Positions 7,926 through 17,333 of a stretch of 39,443 nt of DNA are shown piece after piece. Each line of letters begins with the position of its first letter. The stretch's first letter is position 1. The stretch comes from Silicimonas sp. (GTDB lineage Bacteria; Pseudomonadota; Alphaproteobacteria; Rhodobacterales; Rhodobacteraceae). Location of the stretch: positions 1 to 39,443 of the forward strand of contig JAJDZT010000001.1 in the NCBI GenBank assembly GCA_022824525.1, written 5' to 3'. The notes beneath the pieces are model-generated. The model saw only the letters and a program-made list of their open reading frames with translations, was not told the DNA's origin and made no database searches. The translations under genes were made by a program, and so were the position numbers.

Positions 7926-8810
7926 CTAGAATTGCGCCGGTTTGCGACCTTTGTACGTCAGTTTTAGCGTCGTCCAGTCAACAGTATCGCTACGAGACAC
8001 CAATCCGAAGCCAAATTGGCGATAATGGAGAACGATCTCGTCAGCCTGCTCGACCAAAATTCCGCTCAAGATCGCGAGCCCATCCGGGTTCATTTTTTCG
8101 GCCATTGTTGGCGCAAGATCCATGAGAGGACCCTTGAGGATATTGGCGCAAACCAGATCAAACGGCCCTGAGAGGCGCGCATCGTCAAATCCGGGAGCGA
8201 CAACCGTTTCCACCCTTCCCACAAGCCCATTTGCCTGCAGGTTTGCCCGCGTCACGTCGATCGCCACCGGATCGATATCGGCCGCAACGATCGGACATTC
8301 CCAGACTTTTGCAGCTGCCATGGCCAGGATTCCAGAGCCGCAACCGATATCCGCGATGCTCTGAAACTCAACTCCTTCATCCGCCAGATTGCTGATTTCT
8401 TTCAGGCAACCCAACGTCGTGCCGTGATGTCCGGTTCCAAAGGCCATCGAGGCTTCGATCAGCAAGCCCATGCGGCCAGCCGGAAGGTTCTCTGCATCAT
8501 GGGAGCCGTAGACAAAGAACCGCCCTGCTTCCACCGGCGCAAGTTCCCGGCGCACATGCGCAACCCAATCAGTTTCCGGCAATTCGGAAACGACAAAGTC
8601 CGACGCACCATGCGCGGCGGCATAAAGCGCCAAGCCTACGTCATCAGGGACTTCCGTGAAGTATCCGCCGACTTCCCAAGTGTCCGAGTCATCCTCGATC
8701 TCAAACACGCCCACGCCGGTCGGTGCAGGATCAAGCGCTTCGAGCGCCTCTCCCAGCGCTTCAGCGCGCGCCTTGCCTGAAAGTGTCGTGAGCGCGGTCC
8801 ATGTCGTCAT
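7926..8810 (-). CDS. prmA: Ribosomal protein L11 methyltransferase PrmA
   Basis: PrmA trimethylates lysines and the N-terminus of ribosomal protein L11 using S-adenosylmethionine. The 294-residue protein has the family's substrate-recognition N-terminal domain, then FGTGHH (124-129), the SAM loop DIGCGSGIL (154-162), the acidic end of strand beta2 (AADIDPVAID) and the (C/V)-A-N-I-L motif in DLVCANILKGPL, which takes part in catalysis. Length is standard. It is read leftward and is followed by the small membrane protein; an intergenic hairpin lies between it and msrA upstream. Confidence 0.95.
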   Translation of the reverse strand: MTTWTALTTLSGKARAEALGEALEALDPAPTGVGVFEIEDDSDTWEVGGYFTEVPDDVGLALYAAAHGASDFVVSELPETDWVAHVRRELAPVEAGRFFVYGSHDAENLPAGRMGLLIEASMAFGTGHHGTTLGCLKEISNLADEGVEFQSIADIGCGSGILAMAAAKVWECPIVAADIDPVAIDVTRANLQANGLVGRVETVVAPGFDDARLSGPFDLVCANILKGPLMDLAPTMAEKMNPDGLAILSGILVEQADEIVLHYRQFGFGLVSRSDTVDWTTLKLTYKGRKPAQF

Positions 8811-8882
8811 GACGATCAGCTATTCCGGCCAGTTTCGAGGGTCAATCACCGATTACAGTGCTTCACTGCCGAATGCAGAACC

Positions 8883-8901
8883 GGAGGGGCTGTGCCCCTC
8901 C
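8883..8901. repeat. GC-rich intergenic hairpin
   Basis: GGAGGGGC (8883-8890) and GCCCCTCC (8894-8901) form a perfect 8-bp stem with a 3-nt loop (TGT), in the 121-bp gap downstream of msrA and upstream of prmA. No T-tract follows on the leftward strand (five T precede it), so it is not a classical terminator. It may still block 3' exonucleases on the msrA transcript or be one copy of a small dispersed hairpin. Confidence 0.5.
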
Positions 8902-8931
8902 AGAAAAACGCTGAAAAATCGCATTATGACC

Positions 8932-9591
8932 CTAGCTGGAAACCCCGGTACCAATTGGGCAGGTCACACCAGTGCCGCCCAAACCGCAGTAACCGCCGGG
9001 ATTCTTGGCCAAGTATTGCTGGTGGTAATCTTCAGCAAAATAGAAAGCTGGCGCCGCGAGTATTTCTGTTGTGATAGCGCCGTAGCCAGCGTCAGACAGA
9101 CCTTTCGCGAATTCCGCCTTCGTTGCTTCCGCCGCAGCCCGTTGTTCGTCCGTGGTCCAATAAATGCCGGAACGATACTGGGTGCCTGTGTCGTTGCCCT
9201 GGCGCATTCCCTGGGTCGGATCGTGTCCCTCCCAAAACGTCTTCAGAAGGGTTTCGTAGCTAATTACCGCAGGGTCGTAGACGACTCGAACGACTTCGTT
9301 ATGCCCGGTTTGACCCGTGCACACCTCTTGATAAGTCGGGTTTTCCGTGTGCCCTGCAGCGTACCCCACCATGGTGAGATAGACACCATCGAGCTTCCAG
9401 AACATCCGCTCAACACCCCAGAAACAGCCCATTCCGAATATAGCGACTTCGTGCCCTTCCGGTACGTCGAGCGTCAAAGGACGACCATTCACGAAATGCG
9501 TGTCCGCTGTCGGAATTGGCGTGGAGCGGCCGGGCAAAGCCTCATCCTTTGTGACCATATTGTACTTGCGGGACAGGATACCGAAAACCAT
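8932..9591 (-). CDS. msrA: Peptide methionine sulfoxide reductase MsrA
   Basis: MsrA reduces the S-epimer of methionine sulfoxide in proteins, repairing oxidative damage. The 219-residue product has the signature [10 protein letters not shown] with nucleophilic C56, the E-V-C-T-G-x-T-G-H-x-E-V-V substrate motif, and C-terminal cysteines in [12 protein letters not shown] that can resolve the disulfide. A 30-residue segment precedes the catalytic core, as in other alphaproteobacterial homologues. ATG at 9591 follows GGAGG at good spacing. It lies back to back with a haem peroxidase gene, another oxidant-handling enzyme. Confidence 0.96.
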   Translation of the reverse strand: MVFGILSRKYNMVTKDEALPGRSTPIPTADTHFVNGRPLTLDVPEGHEVAIFGMGCFWGVERMFWKLDGVYLTMVGYAAGHTENPTYQEVCTGQTGHNEVVRVVYDPAVISYETLLKTFWEGHDPTQGMRQGNDTGTQYRSGIYWTTDEQRAAAEATKAEFAKGLSDAGYGAITTEILAAPAFYFAEDYHQQYLAKNPGGYCGLGGTGVTCPIGTGVSS

Positions 9592-9765
9592 GCGGAGACC
9601 TCCTTTGCGTTACGACAGGAAGATAGGTCTCTGAGACAAAAGACAAAAGGCCTCGTGAGCGAAACGTGAATACGGCCGGCTCTGCGTTGATTGGAACATC
9701 TCAACCGTGGTTTCTGGATAAAGCGGGCCGAATTTCCGCGAAAATTGCTTTCAGGAGACAGACTT

Positions 9766-11190
9766 ATGGCCAAAATGATTTACGGCTTTTCCGAAGCCGC
9801 TCCAAGCTGGACGGCAAAAACCGAATCCGCTGTTCCACCCCCGACACCTCCAAAATCCAGCGGTGGCGGGCACGGCACCTCTGGCATGTATGCCGTCATT
9901 GACTTGGCGTGCGGTGATATGAAGGGCTACCGGGAGGCCCTTCCAGGGTGCGTCAGCGGGTCCATTCAAGCGCATTTCGGGCGCATGCACCCCGCCGTCG
10001 ATATACCCGAAGATCAGAAATCCTACGAAGACAAACTGCGTGCCTTGGCCGATTCCATGAACGTTTCCGGTGGTGGCGCCGATGGCCCGGCCGCTGCAGG
10101 CCAGACCTTTCTCGGCCAGTTCATCGACCACGACCTGACGTTGGACGCCACGACCGATCTGGGCGTCGTGGCCGGTGACGTCAGCAAGATCAGAAACTTC
10201 CGCACCCCGCGGCTGGACCTTGATTGCGTCTATGGCGGCGGCCGCGACGTCTCGCGTCACCTCTATGACAACGATAACCACGCAAAACTACTCTTCGGTC
10301 GCGAACCCGGCGAAGGCCACGCCGATGGAAACGACAAGGACCTTGCGCGCAACCGGCAAGGCAGTGCATTGATCGGAGACCCCCGGAACGACGAAAACAT
10401 CTTCGTCAGTCAGGTCCACGGCCGCATGTTCGTCGAAGAGCACAACAAGCTTGTCGATGGCGGCATGAATTTCAAGGACGCGCAGAAAACGATGATCCGG
10501 CGGTACCACGAAATGATCGTGGATGAGTTTTTGCCGGCGGTGGTCGACAAAGACGTTCTAATGCCGTTTACCGATTGGCTTAAGGGCGGCCCAATTCCAT
10601 CAACTGGCTACATCTACTGGGACAAGATCCCCGACATGCCGGTCGAGTTTTCCGCCGCTGCTTATCGGTTTGGCCACTCGATGGTCCGCGAACGCTACAA
10701 GTTGAATGACACGGCAGGTGTAAAGGGCATCTTCAACGACGGTTTGGAAGGGTTTGCCCCGGTCGAAACTGCAAATAACATCGATCTGGCCGCCTTCTTC
10801 GGCGAAGGTGCGCAGCCCGCGCGTGCAATCGACACGGACCTTCCTCCCGCGCTCATCAACTTGCCGAATACGGTTACCGATGGCGGAGAGGCGAACCTTG
10901 CCTTCCGCAACATGCAGCGAGGTCACGTGACATTCAGACTGCCGTCTGGTGAGCAAATGGCCGAGTACATGGGGTACGCCCCGATCGCTCCCCACCAGAA
11001 GGTCAAGGACGCGAAACTCGAAGGGCACACGCCGCTTTGGTTCTACATCCTTGCCGAAGCCGAAAGTGGCGACGGTAAAGAGAAGGGCAAACTCGGCAAG
11101 GTCGGCGGCAGCATCGTTGCAGGCACCATGATCAACCTGCTCATCAAGGGAGAGTCAGAGCTTGTCGGCCACTGGAGCCTGACGTCCTGA
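9766..11190 (+). CDS. Animal-type haem peroxidase (peroxidase-cyclooxygenase superfamily)
   Basis: The product (474 residues) has the key residues of mammalian myeloperoxidase-type enzymes: distal motif GQFIDHD (117-123; Gln118, Asp121, His122), the GDPRNDE motif with Arg207 and Glu210, and proximal His304 in YRFGHSM. Asp121 and Glu210 match the two residues that form ester bonds to haem in myeloperoxidase, so covalent haem attachment is predicted. It would use hydrogen peroxide to oxidise halides or organic substrates. A Pro/Gly-rich N-terminal segment (about residues 20-40) precedes the domain; no signal peptide is seen. The frame is open from 9691, but AGGAGA at 9753-9758 marks the ATG at 9766. 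It ends 2 bp from the convergent MFS gene. Confidence 0.88.
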   Translation: MAKMIYGFSEAAPSWTAKTESAVPPPTPPKSSGGGHGTSGMYAVIDLACGDMKGYREALPGCVSGSIQAHFGRMHPAVDIPEDQKSYEDKLRALADSMNVSGGGADGPAAAGQTFLGQFIDHDLTLDATTDLGVVAGDVSKIRNFRTPRLDLDCVYGGGRDVSRHLYDNDNHAKLLFGREPGEGHADGNDKDLARNRQGSALIGDPRNDENIFVSQVHGRMFVEEHNKLVDGGMNFKDAQKTMIRRYHEMIVDEFLPAVVDKDVLMPFTDWLKGGPIPSTGYIYWDKIPDMPVEFSAAAYRFGHSMVRERYKLNDTAGVKGIFNDGLEGFAPVETANNIDLAAFFGEGAQPARAIDTDLPPALINLPNTVTDGGEANLAFRNMQRGHVTFRLPSGEQMAEYMGYAPIAPHQKVKDAKLEGHTPLWFYILAEAESGDGKEKGKLGKVGGSIVAGTMINLLIKGESELVGHWSLTS

Positions 11191-11192
11191 GA

Positions 11193-12419
11193 TCACTCCG
11201 CCGGTGCCGCAAGGCGCCCCGAAAAAATGGTCTCGCGCCCTGGTTCAGGATCGCGCGGGATCAACAAGGCCAGCATCACTGAAACGCCAGCCATCGCAGC
11301 AGCCAGACCAAAGACGCCACCGGGCGAAACAACCCAAAAGTACCCAAGCAGTGCAGGCAAAAACACGGCAGCTATATGGTTGATCGTGAAAGCCACAGCA
11401 GCGGTCGGCGCAATGTCCTGCGGATCGGCGATTTTCTGAAAGTAGGTTCTTTTTGCGAAGGCCAGCGAAAACAGCAGATGGTCGACCACGTACAAGGAGG
11501 CAGCAAGGATTACGCCCCAGCCGAAATAGTAGATTCCGCCATACGCCAGGAAGACCAGCACCAGACCGAAATACTCGAAGACCAGAACGTTCCGTTCGCC
11601 GTACACCCCGAGTGCACGCCCCATCAAAGGAGCAAGCAGCATGTTTGCCAGATAATTGACGAGGAAGAGCGCAGTGATCTCATGTACTTCGAAGCCGAAG
11701 CGCTCGACCATCATGAAGGCCGCAAAAACAACAAAAATCTGTCTCCGCGCGCCGGCCATGAATTGCAAGGCATAGTAGAGCCAGTAGCGTCGGCGCAGCA
11801 CCATATTCTTGAGCTGCGGCGACGCTTCGAATTTGGGGAAAGCGACCCAGCAATAAAGCGCAATGAGCGTACAGGCACTGCCCGAGATCATGTAGACGAT
11901 GTTGTAGGACAGGTCGAAATAGTCCCATGTGGCCACAAGTGCCCCGTAGGACAGCAATGACGCTCCCGACCCGACGGCAACCAACCAGCCAATTACCTGT
12001 GGTGCCCGTTTCTTGTCGATCCACTGAAGTTGCAGCGACTGATAGACCGTCTCGAAATAGTGGAACCCGATGGACGCGATAAACGTCACGAACAGAAGTC
12101 CGCCAAACGTCGGGAACCAGGCTGTCACGGCACTCGCCACACCGAGGGTCACGAGCGATAGCACGGCGAGCAGCTGTTCACGCATGACAAGCAAAATGAA
12201 GATGACGGCAAAAGACAGGAACCCGGGGATCTCTCGAACGGTATGCAACCAGCCGATTTCGACACCTGTGAAGCCCGCACGTTCAATGACAAAGTTGTTC
12301 AAAAGCGCAGTCCAAGTGGCAAACGCCAACGGCATCGCTGCCGCCATGAGCACCAAAAGGGTCACAGGACGGCGCCAGACCGGCAATTCGCCCGCCGTAT
12401 GGATGTCGATTGTCGCCAT
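11193..12419 (-). CDS. Major facilitator superfamily permease
   Basis: The 408-residue product is strongly hydrophobic throughout, with about twelve predicted membrane helices, a short polar N-terminus (MATIDIHTAGELPVWRRP) and a longer polar loop in the middle (FEASPQLKNMVLRRRYWLYY), the usual 6+6 MFS layout. Charged residues in the loop between helices 2 and 3 are weak, so the canonical MFS motif A is not obvious. Substrate is unknown. ATG at 12419 follows GAGG. Stop codons of this gene and the haem peroxidase are 2 bp apart. It lies 40 bp downstream of the yceI-like gene and may share its transcript. Confidence 0.85.
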   Translation of the reverse strand: MATIDIHTAGELPVWRRPVTLLVLMAAAMPLAFATWTALLNNFVIERAGFTGVEIGWLHTVREIPGFLSFAVIFILLVMREQLLAVLSLVTLGVASAVTAWFPTFGGLLFVTFIASIGFHYFETVYQSLQLQWIDKKRAPQVIGWLVAVGSGASLLSYGALVATWDYFDLSYNIVYMISGSACTLIALYCWVAFPKFEASPQLKNMVLRRRYWLYYALQFMAGARRQIFVVFAAFMMVERFGFEVHEITALFLVNYLANMLLAPLMGRALGVYGERNVLVFEYFGLVLVFLAYGGIYYFGWGVILAASLYVVDHLLFSLAFAKRTYFQKIADPQDIAPTAAVAFTINHIAAVFLPALLGYFWVVSPGGVFGLAAAMAGVSVMLALLIPRDPEPGRETIFSGRLAAPAE

Positions 12420-12459
12420 GCCTCGGCTTTACGCCTAAAGCCAAGGCATGGAAAGGGCT

Positions 12460-13029
12460 CTACTGACGCTCAATCCGGGCTTGGATATCGAGATCGACCC
12501 TGTCCCCCACAAAGCTCGCATAGCCGTTAGCACCAAAGGCGCTGCGCGAAAGGCTGCCCGTCAAACGTATCGTCAATTCAGAGCGATCTCCGGCAGCTTG
12601 ACCTGATGGCCGGAAGAGACGGGCGGTAAAGGTTTGAGGCTGTGTCACGCCCCGAACTGTCAGAGTTCCGGACATGATTGCGCCACCTTGCCCGTCCCGC
12701 CGTATATCGCGGCTGCGAAAAGTTATCTCGGGAAACCGATCGGTCCAAAGCACGCTTTGTCCCTTTAGAGCATCATTGGCGAACAGCGCGCCCGCGCGCG
12801 CATCGGCCGCGTTTACGGACACCACGACGCTGCTGTTGCCCGGGCGATCAAAATCGAGGGCAATATCGGCACTTGATACCGGCATTGTCCCTGGCATGGC
12901 GTCGTTGTTGAGGAACCAAGTAAAGCCAACACGGCTCTGCTCCTTCCGAAGTCGATAATCGTCGGGTGCAGCGATTGCTGCGGTCCCCATGGCTGAAAGA
13001 CATACTGCGACGACCAAATGCTTAAGCAT
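12460..13029 (-). CDS. YceI-family periplasmic lipid-binding-type protein
   Basis: The 189-residue protein begins with a clear Sec signal peptide (MLKHLVVAVCLSAMGTAAIA, cleavage likely before APDD). The mature part has the YceI lipocalin-like barrel pattern: residues Y-R-L-R-K-E-Q-S-R-V-G-F-T-W near the start, then A-D-A-R-A-G-A-L, F-P-E-I-T-F-R-S, G-T-L-T-V-R-G-V-T-Q and the end segment G-x-V-D-L-D-I-Q-A. YceI-like proteins bind isoprenoid or other amphiphilic molecules in the periplasm; the ligand here is unknown. The same frame stays open to 13227 through the end of priA, but the ATG at 13029 with its signal peptide is the real start. Confidence 0.9.
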   Translation of the reverse strand: MLKHLVVAVCLSAMGTAAIAAPDDYRLRKEQSRVGFTWFLNNDAMPGTMPVSSADIALDFDRPGNSSVVVSVNAADARAGALFANDALKGQSVLWTDRFPEITFRSRDIRRDGQGGAIMSGTLTVRGVTQPQTFTARLFRPSGQAAGDRSELTIRLTGSLSRSAFGANGYASFVGDRVDLDIQARIERQ

Positions 13030-13154
13030 GGGAATGACCTTCTCCGTTACATCAAATCTAACGGCTTTACGCGCTGGAGGTATGAAAAATTCCCGTGATG
13101 CCCGCTTTACTCGAAAGCCCGCGCCTTTTTCGCGGAAGGGAGTACTGAAGTCGG

Positions 13155-15347
13155 CTAGTAAAAACTCTGCGGGTCGATGTCGACGCTGACCCTGAGATTC
13201 GTCGGAACGCGAAATTGACCAAGCCATTCTGCCAACGCCCGTTGCACCGGCGCGGTCTTCTCTGCTTTGACCAAAAGGCGCACTCGGTGACGGCCGCGAA
13301 TGCGTGCAATTGGCGCGGCGGCGGGGCCGAACAACTGTGCGCCGATCCGATCGAGAGGTGCCGTTTTTCTAGTGAGAGCTTTCCCGAAATCAAAAACCTG
13401 CTGAACGTCGGGAGACGAAAGAACGATGCCTGCCATCCGACCAAATGGCGGAACACCGGCTTGTTCACGCTCGCGCGCCTCGGCCTTCCAGAAGGCCTCC
13501 TCTTCGCCCGACAAAATCGCCCTGATCACTGGGTGTTCCGGCTGATAGGTCTGCATCAGCGCGACCCCGGACTTCTCCGCGCGCCCAGCACGGCCAGCGA
13601 CCTGCCGCATCAGTTGAAATGTGCGTTCCGCTGCTCTCAGGTCCGAGCCTTGCAAACCAAGATCGGCATCGATCACACCGACAAGCGTCAAGAGCGGGAA
13701 GTTGTGACCTTTGGCGACGATCTGCGTTCCGATTATGATATCGGCTTCGCCCGCCGCAATTGCTTCGATCTGCGCCTTTAGCGCGCGCGCAGAGCCAAAC
13801 AGGTCCGATGAAAGAATTGCCGCCCGCGCGTCAGGGAAAAGCGCGGCAACTTCCTCCGCCAAGCGTTCCACGCCCGGTCCGACAGGGGCGAGCCGATCCT
13901 CCGCCTCACAGGATGGACACTTTTCCGGCATTGGTTTGGTCTCACCGCATTGGTGGCACATCAGGCGCTTCTGGAACCTGTGTTCCACCATGCGGGCATC
14001 GCAATGGTCACATCCGATTTGGTGCCCACAAGCTCTGCAGATGGTGACCGGCGCGTAGCCGCGTCGATTGAGGAAGAGAAGCGACTGTTCTCCCTCTCCC
14101 AGCCTATGTCGGACTGCACCAGCGAGAGTCTCCGAAATCCAGCGATTTGATGGGAGTTGCTCGGAACGCATGTCGATCGCGTGCATCTCTGGCATCACCG
14201 CCTCTCCGAAACGGGCAGTTAGCGTCAGGCGTGTATACTTCCCGGCATCCGCGTTTGCCCAACTCTCCAGAGACGGCGTGGCCGAGGCCAGCACCACCCG
14301 TGCTTTGCAAATGGAAGCGCGCAAGACAGCCATGTCCCGCGCATTGTAGAGCACCCCATCTTCCTGTTTGTAGGAGGTGTCGTGTTCTTCATCGACGACG
14401 ATGAGGCCGAGATCCTGATAGGGAAGAAACAGGGCCGAACGTGCACCCACAACCAGTTCCGCACCACCTTCGGCAACCATCTTCCAAGCTCTGCGCCGCT
14501 CGGTCATCGTTACACCTGAGTGCCATTCCGCAGGCCTCGCGCCGAAGCGATCTTCGACGCGGGTCAAGAACTCCGCGGTCAAGGCGATTTCAGGCAAGAG
14601 CACAAGTGCCTGCCGCCCGGCTTCAAGACAGGCGGCCACAGCCTCAAGATAGACCTCGGTCTTACCTGACCCGGTCACGCCTTTCAGAAGTGCGGTGCCA
14701 TACTCCCGATTGGCCACACCGTCACGCAAGGTACTGGCAGCACTCTCCTGTTCCGCCGTCAGAGCCACTTTCGCACGTCCGGGGTCGAGCTTCGGGTAAG
14801 GCAAGTCACGTGGGCTTTCTTCCTCCGCAACGACGCCCTGCTTTACCAACCCCTTAACGACGCTGGTCGAAACCCCGGCCATCTCCGCCAACTCGCCAAG
14901 CGTGAACGCCAAACCGCCAAAGTCTTCCAAAACCGCAACGACTTTCTGTCTTGCAGGTGTCCAGCGATCAGGTTCGTCCACGGTACCGCGCCGATAGATC
15001 ACGCGCATGGCTGGAGGATCACCAAGCCCGGGAGATCGTGTTGCAAGCCTTAGCATCGCAGGCATGGGCGTAAGCGTATAATCTGCCGCCCGGATCAGGA
15101 ATTGCTTCATCTCATCCCGCATCGGCACGGCATCGAGAACCCGAATGACACTGCGGACCTTCGACAGATCGTAGCCGCCCTCGCCTTCTCCCCAGACGAC
15201 GCCGAGCACTTTGCGAGGACCAAGAGGGACTTCGACAAACGCGCCTTCGAAACAACCGCCTTCGGGCGCCTTGTAATCAAGCGCGCGGTCGAGCGGTTGC
15301 GTCGTCAGGACCGAAATCAGGTCGCCTTCATCAAAATGGCGGAGCAT
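13155..15347 (-). CDS. priA: Primosomal protein N' (replication restart helicase PriA)
   Basis: PriA recognises stalled forks and D-loops and reloads the replicative helicase. The 730-residue protein shows an N-terminal DNA-binding domain, Walker A GVTGSGKTE (223-231), Walker B DEEH (319-322, followed by DTSYKQED), eight zinc-binding cysteines (437, 440, 446, 449, 464, 467, 477, 480) inserted between the helicase lobes, and motifs V/VI around IIGTQIVAKGHNF and QVAGRAGRA. All features are in family order. It follows murD by 74 bp on the same strand, a place where ftsW would be expected in the usual division cluster. Confidence 0.97.
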   Translation of the reverse strand: MLRHFDEGDLISVLTTQPLDRALDYKAPEGGCFEGAFVEVPLGPRKVLGVVWGEGEGGYDLSKVRSVIRVLDAVPMRDEMKQFLIRAADYTLTPMPAMLRLATRSPGLGDPPAMRVIYRRGTVDEPDRWTPARQKVVAVLEDFGGLAFTLGELAEMAGVSTSVVKGLVKQGVVAEEESPRDLPYPKLDPGRAKVALTAEQESAASTLRDGVANREYGTALLKGVTGSGKTEVYLEAVAACLEAGRQALVLLPEIALTAEFLTRVEDRFGARPAEWHSGVTMTERRRAWKMVAEGGAELVVGARSALFLPYQDLGLIVVDEEHDTSYKQEDGVLYNARDMAVLRASICKARVVLASATPSLESWANADAGKYTRLTLTARFGEAVMPEMHAIDMRSEQLPSNRWISETLAGAVRHRLGEGEQSLLFLNRRGYAPVTICRACGHQIGCDHCDARMVEHRFQKRLMCHQCGETKPMPEKCPSCEAEDRLAPVGPGVERLAEEVAALFPDARAAILSSDLFGSARALKAQIEAIAAGEADIIIGTQIVAKGHNFPLLTLVGVIDADLGLQGSDLRAAERTFQLMRQVAGRAGRAEKSGVALMQTYQPEHPVIRAILSGEEEAFWKAEAREREQAGVPPFGRMAGIVLSSPDVQQVFDFGKALTRKTAPLDRIGAQLFGPAAAPIARIRGRHRVRLLVKAEKTAPVQRALAEWLGQFRVPTNLRVSVDIDPQSFY

Positions 15348-15421
15348 GCCTCAGGCTTACGAGGGTGTCGACGAAACTGGAAGGGCTATTCTGCAGTCGT
15401 TTGAACACGGCCGCCAACGGG

Positions 15422-16822
15422 TCATGCCAGCGCGTTTCGAACTTCGGCGATGAAGTCGTCTCCGCGCTGCTCAAAGTTGTCATATTGATCGAAACTGGCC
15501 GCTGCTGGGGCAAGCAAGACTGTGTCTCCGGCTTCTGCGTCGGCAGCAGCTTGAGCGACTGCCTCGGCCATCGTCGTACAAACGACACTGGGGCAAGAAC
15601 CCAGCATGAGCGCTGTCTCCGGAGCGTGGCGCCCGATGACGTAAGCCTTCAACACGCGCCCAAGGTACGGGTGCAGTGCGTCCAAGCCGCCCTCTTTCAC
15701 CTGACCGCCGACGATCCAGCGCACACGGTCGAAGGCCTGCAGCGCCTTTGCAGCGGCGTCGACATTCGTGGCCTTGCTGTCATTTACGAAGCGCACGCCC
15801 GCCTTCTCGGCCACCAACTGCGAGCGATGTGGAAGACCGCCGAACTCGTCGAACGCGTCCTCGATCGCCTTTGGAGGCTGCCCAAGCGTCCGAAGCGCCG
15901 CATAAGCGGCGGCTGCGTTCTGATGATTATGGACGCCCGGAAGTCCCTGCATGCCTCGCAAATCGACCGAAGCAACTTGACGGCCTTTGCGATACTCCGA
16001 GAGAAAGCCTCTGCGCACAAAGACATTCCAGCCGGGACCATCAAGCTTTTCGGCTACCGAGATTCGGATCACCCTGTCGTCTGCCGCGCCTTCGGACATT
16101 TGGTTCGCCAGAAACCGACCTTCTGCCTCGTCGACGCCCAAGATGGCACGATCAGGACCGCCCTCAGCGAAGAGACGTCGTTTCGCCGCAAAATACCCGC
16201 CCATGCCTCCGTGGCGATCCAGGTGATCTGGGCTGAGGTTCGTGAAGACGGCGATATCCGGTGTCAGTGCGCGCGCCAATTCCGTCTGGTAGGAGGAGAG
16301 TTCAAGCACCACCACGCCTCCGTCGCCGGGCGGATCGATATCCAGCACGCCGCGCCCGATATTGCCGGCGAGTTGGGTGTCCTTTCCCAAGACCTCAAGC
16401 GCATGATGAACCAATGCTGCCGTGGTCGACTTTCCGTTAGAACCGGTGATGGCAATAACCTTGGGGGTAACTTCGAACCGATCCCATTCCGGCACCGCAA
16501 GAGAGCGAAAGAAAAGACCGATGTCATTGTCGACAGGCACACCGGCGGCCATGGCGTCAGAAACCCACCGGTTCGGCGCGGGGTAGAGATGAGGAATGCC
16601 CGGACTGACGATCAATCGTACCACGCCCTCCCACGCCTCTCGACGGGAAAGGTCATGCAGCGACAGTCCCGCCTTTTCAGCCCCGGAACGCGCGGTTTCA
16701 CTGTCGTCCCAGCAAAGCGCGGTGGCTCCACCCGCCTCCAGCGCCTTGGCTGCGGAAAGACCGGAACGTCCGAGGCCAAGCACGACAATGCGTGCGCCGT
16801 CCATGCCGCGAACGGGTATCAA
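15422..16822 (-). CDS. murD: UDP-N-acetylmuramoyl-L-alanine--D-glutamate ligase MurD
   Basis: MurD adds D-glutamate to UDP-MurNAc-L-Ala with ATP. The 466-residue product has the N-terminal Rossmann loop ([11 protein letters not shown], ~13-23), the ATP loop GSNGKST (127-133), the [10 protein letters not shown] motif, and H-R-S-Q and N-D-S-K-A-T-N motifs of the Mur ligase central and C-terminal domains. It probably starts at TTG (16822), since GGAGTGA lies just before it and the resulting MIPVRG N-terminus is typical; an ATG six codons later has no such site. It is the last peptidoglycan gene of the cluster in this window. Confidence 0.96.
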   Translation of the reverse strand: MIPVRGMDGARIVVLGLGRSGLSAAKALEAGGATALCWDDSETARSGAEKAGLSLHDLSRREAWEGVVRLIVSPGIPHLYPAPNRWVSDAMAAGVPVDNDIGLFFRSLAVPEWDRFEVTPKVIAITGSNGKSTTAALVHHALEVLGKDTQLAGNIGRGVLDIDPPGDGGVVVLELSSYQTELARALTPDIAVFTNLSPDHLDRHGGMGGYFAAKRRLFAEGGPDRAILGVDEAEGRFLANQMSEGAADDRVIRISVAEKLDGPGWNVFVRRGFLSEYRKGRQVASVDLRGMQGLPGVHNHQNAAAAYAALRTLGQPPKAIEDAFDEFGGLPHRSQLVAEKAGVRFVNDSKATNVDAAAKALQAFDRVRWIVGGQVKEGGLDALHPYLGRVLKAYVIGRHAPETALMLGSCPSVVCTTMAEAVAQAAADAEAGDTVLLAPAAASFDQYDNFEQRGDDFIAEVRNALA

Positions 16823-16849
16823 GCTTTCACTCCCCAGTGCCGCATGGCC

Positions 16850-17248
16850 TCAGCCCTGAGCATCGTCGTCGACTTCAAGCTGGCCGGAGATCCGGCGCCA
16901 GAGGATGCCCCAGTACATGCCGACGGCAAGCACGATGGAGATCATCAACAGCGCCACCCAGGTGTTGACTGAGGGATTGTCCAAACTCAGCCACCCGAAA
17001 TCGTAGAGTACCCAGAGCAGAGCGGCGAGCACCGCAACCAAAAGGAAGACACCGACCGATCCTATTCCGCGTAACACGGCAGTCAGGAACAGAACAAATG
17101 CGATGAGAAGTACCAAGCCGATAAACAGGACAAGCGGTGTCTGTTCTTGCCAGTTCTTCAGGGCCCAACGGACATAAGACAATTCTGTAGGATTATAGGT
17201 CACCGCCAGTAGCACGAAGGCCGAAAGCCAGCGTATCAAAAAGCCCAT
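16850..17248 (-). CDS. Small integral membrane protein (DUF6524-like)
   Basis: The 132-residue protein has four apolar segments (about residues 5-20, 38-60, 64-84 and 95-115) and ends in an acidic cytoplasmic-looking tail (LEVDDDAQG). It starts with ATG at 17248 behind AGGAG. A similar membrane protein is commonly found next to murD in roseobacters; I believe the family is called DUF6524, but that name is from memory. It lies 27 bp before murD, so it is probably co-transcribed. Any role in cell wall synthesis is suggested by position only. Confidence 0.75.
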   Translation of the reverse strand: MGFLIRWLSAFVLLAVTYNPTELSYVRWALKNWQEQTPLVLFIGLVLLIAFVLFLTAVLRGIGSVGVFLLVAVLAALLWVLYDFGWLSLDNPSVNTWVALLMISIVLAVGMYWGILWRRISGQLEVDDDAQG

Positions 17249-17333
17249 GCCTCACACTCCTCTTGTTTGTCTTGGGGTACAGTCGTCAGCGATGCGCGGC
17301 AAGAGAGTATGGCTCAAGGCAAGGCGAAGTGCG

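Noticed and set aside
15365..16972. 535-codon rightward open frame opposite murD
   Set aside because: Antisense shadow of murD; no domain, no ribosome site.
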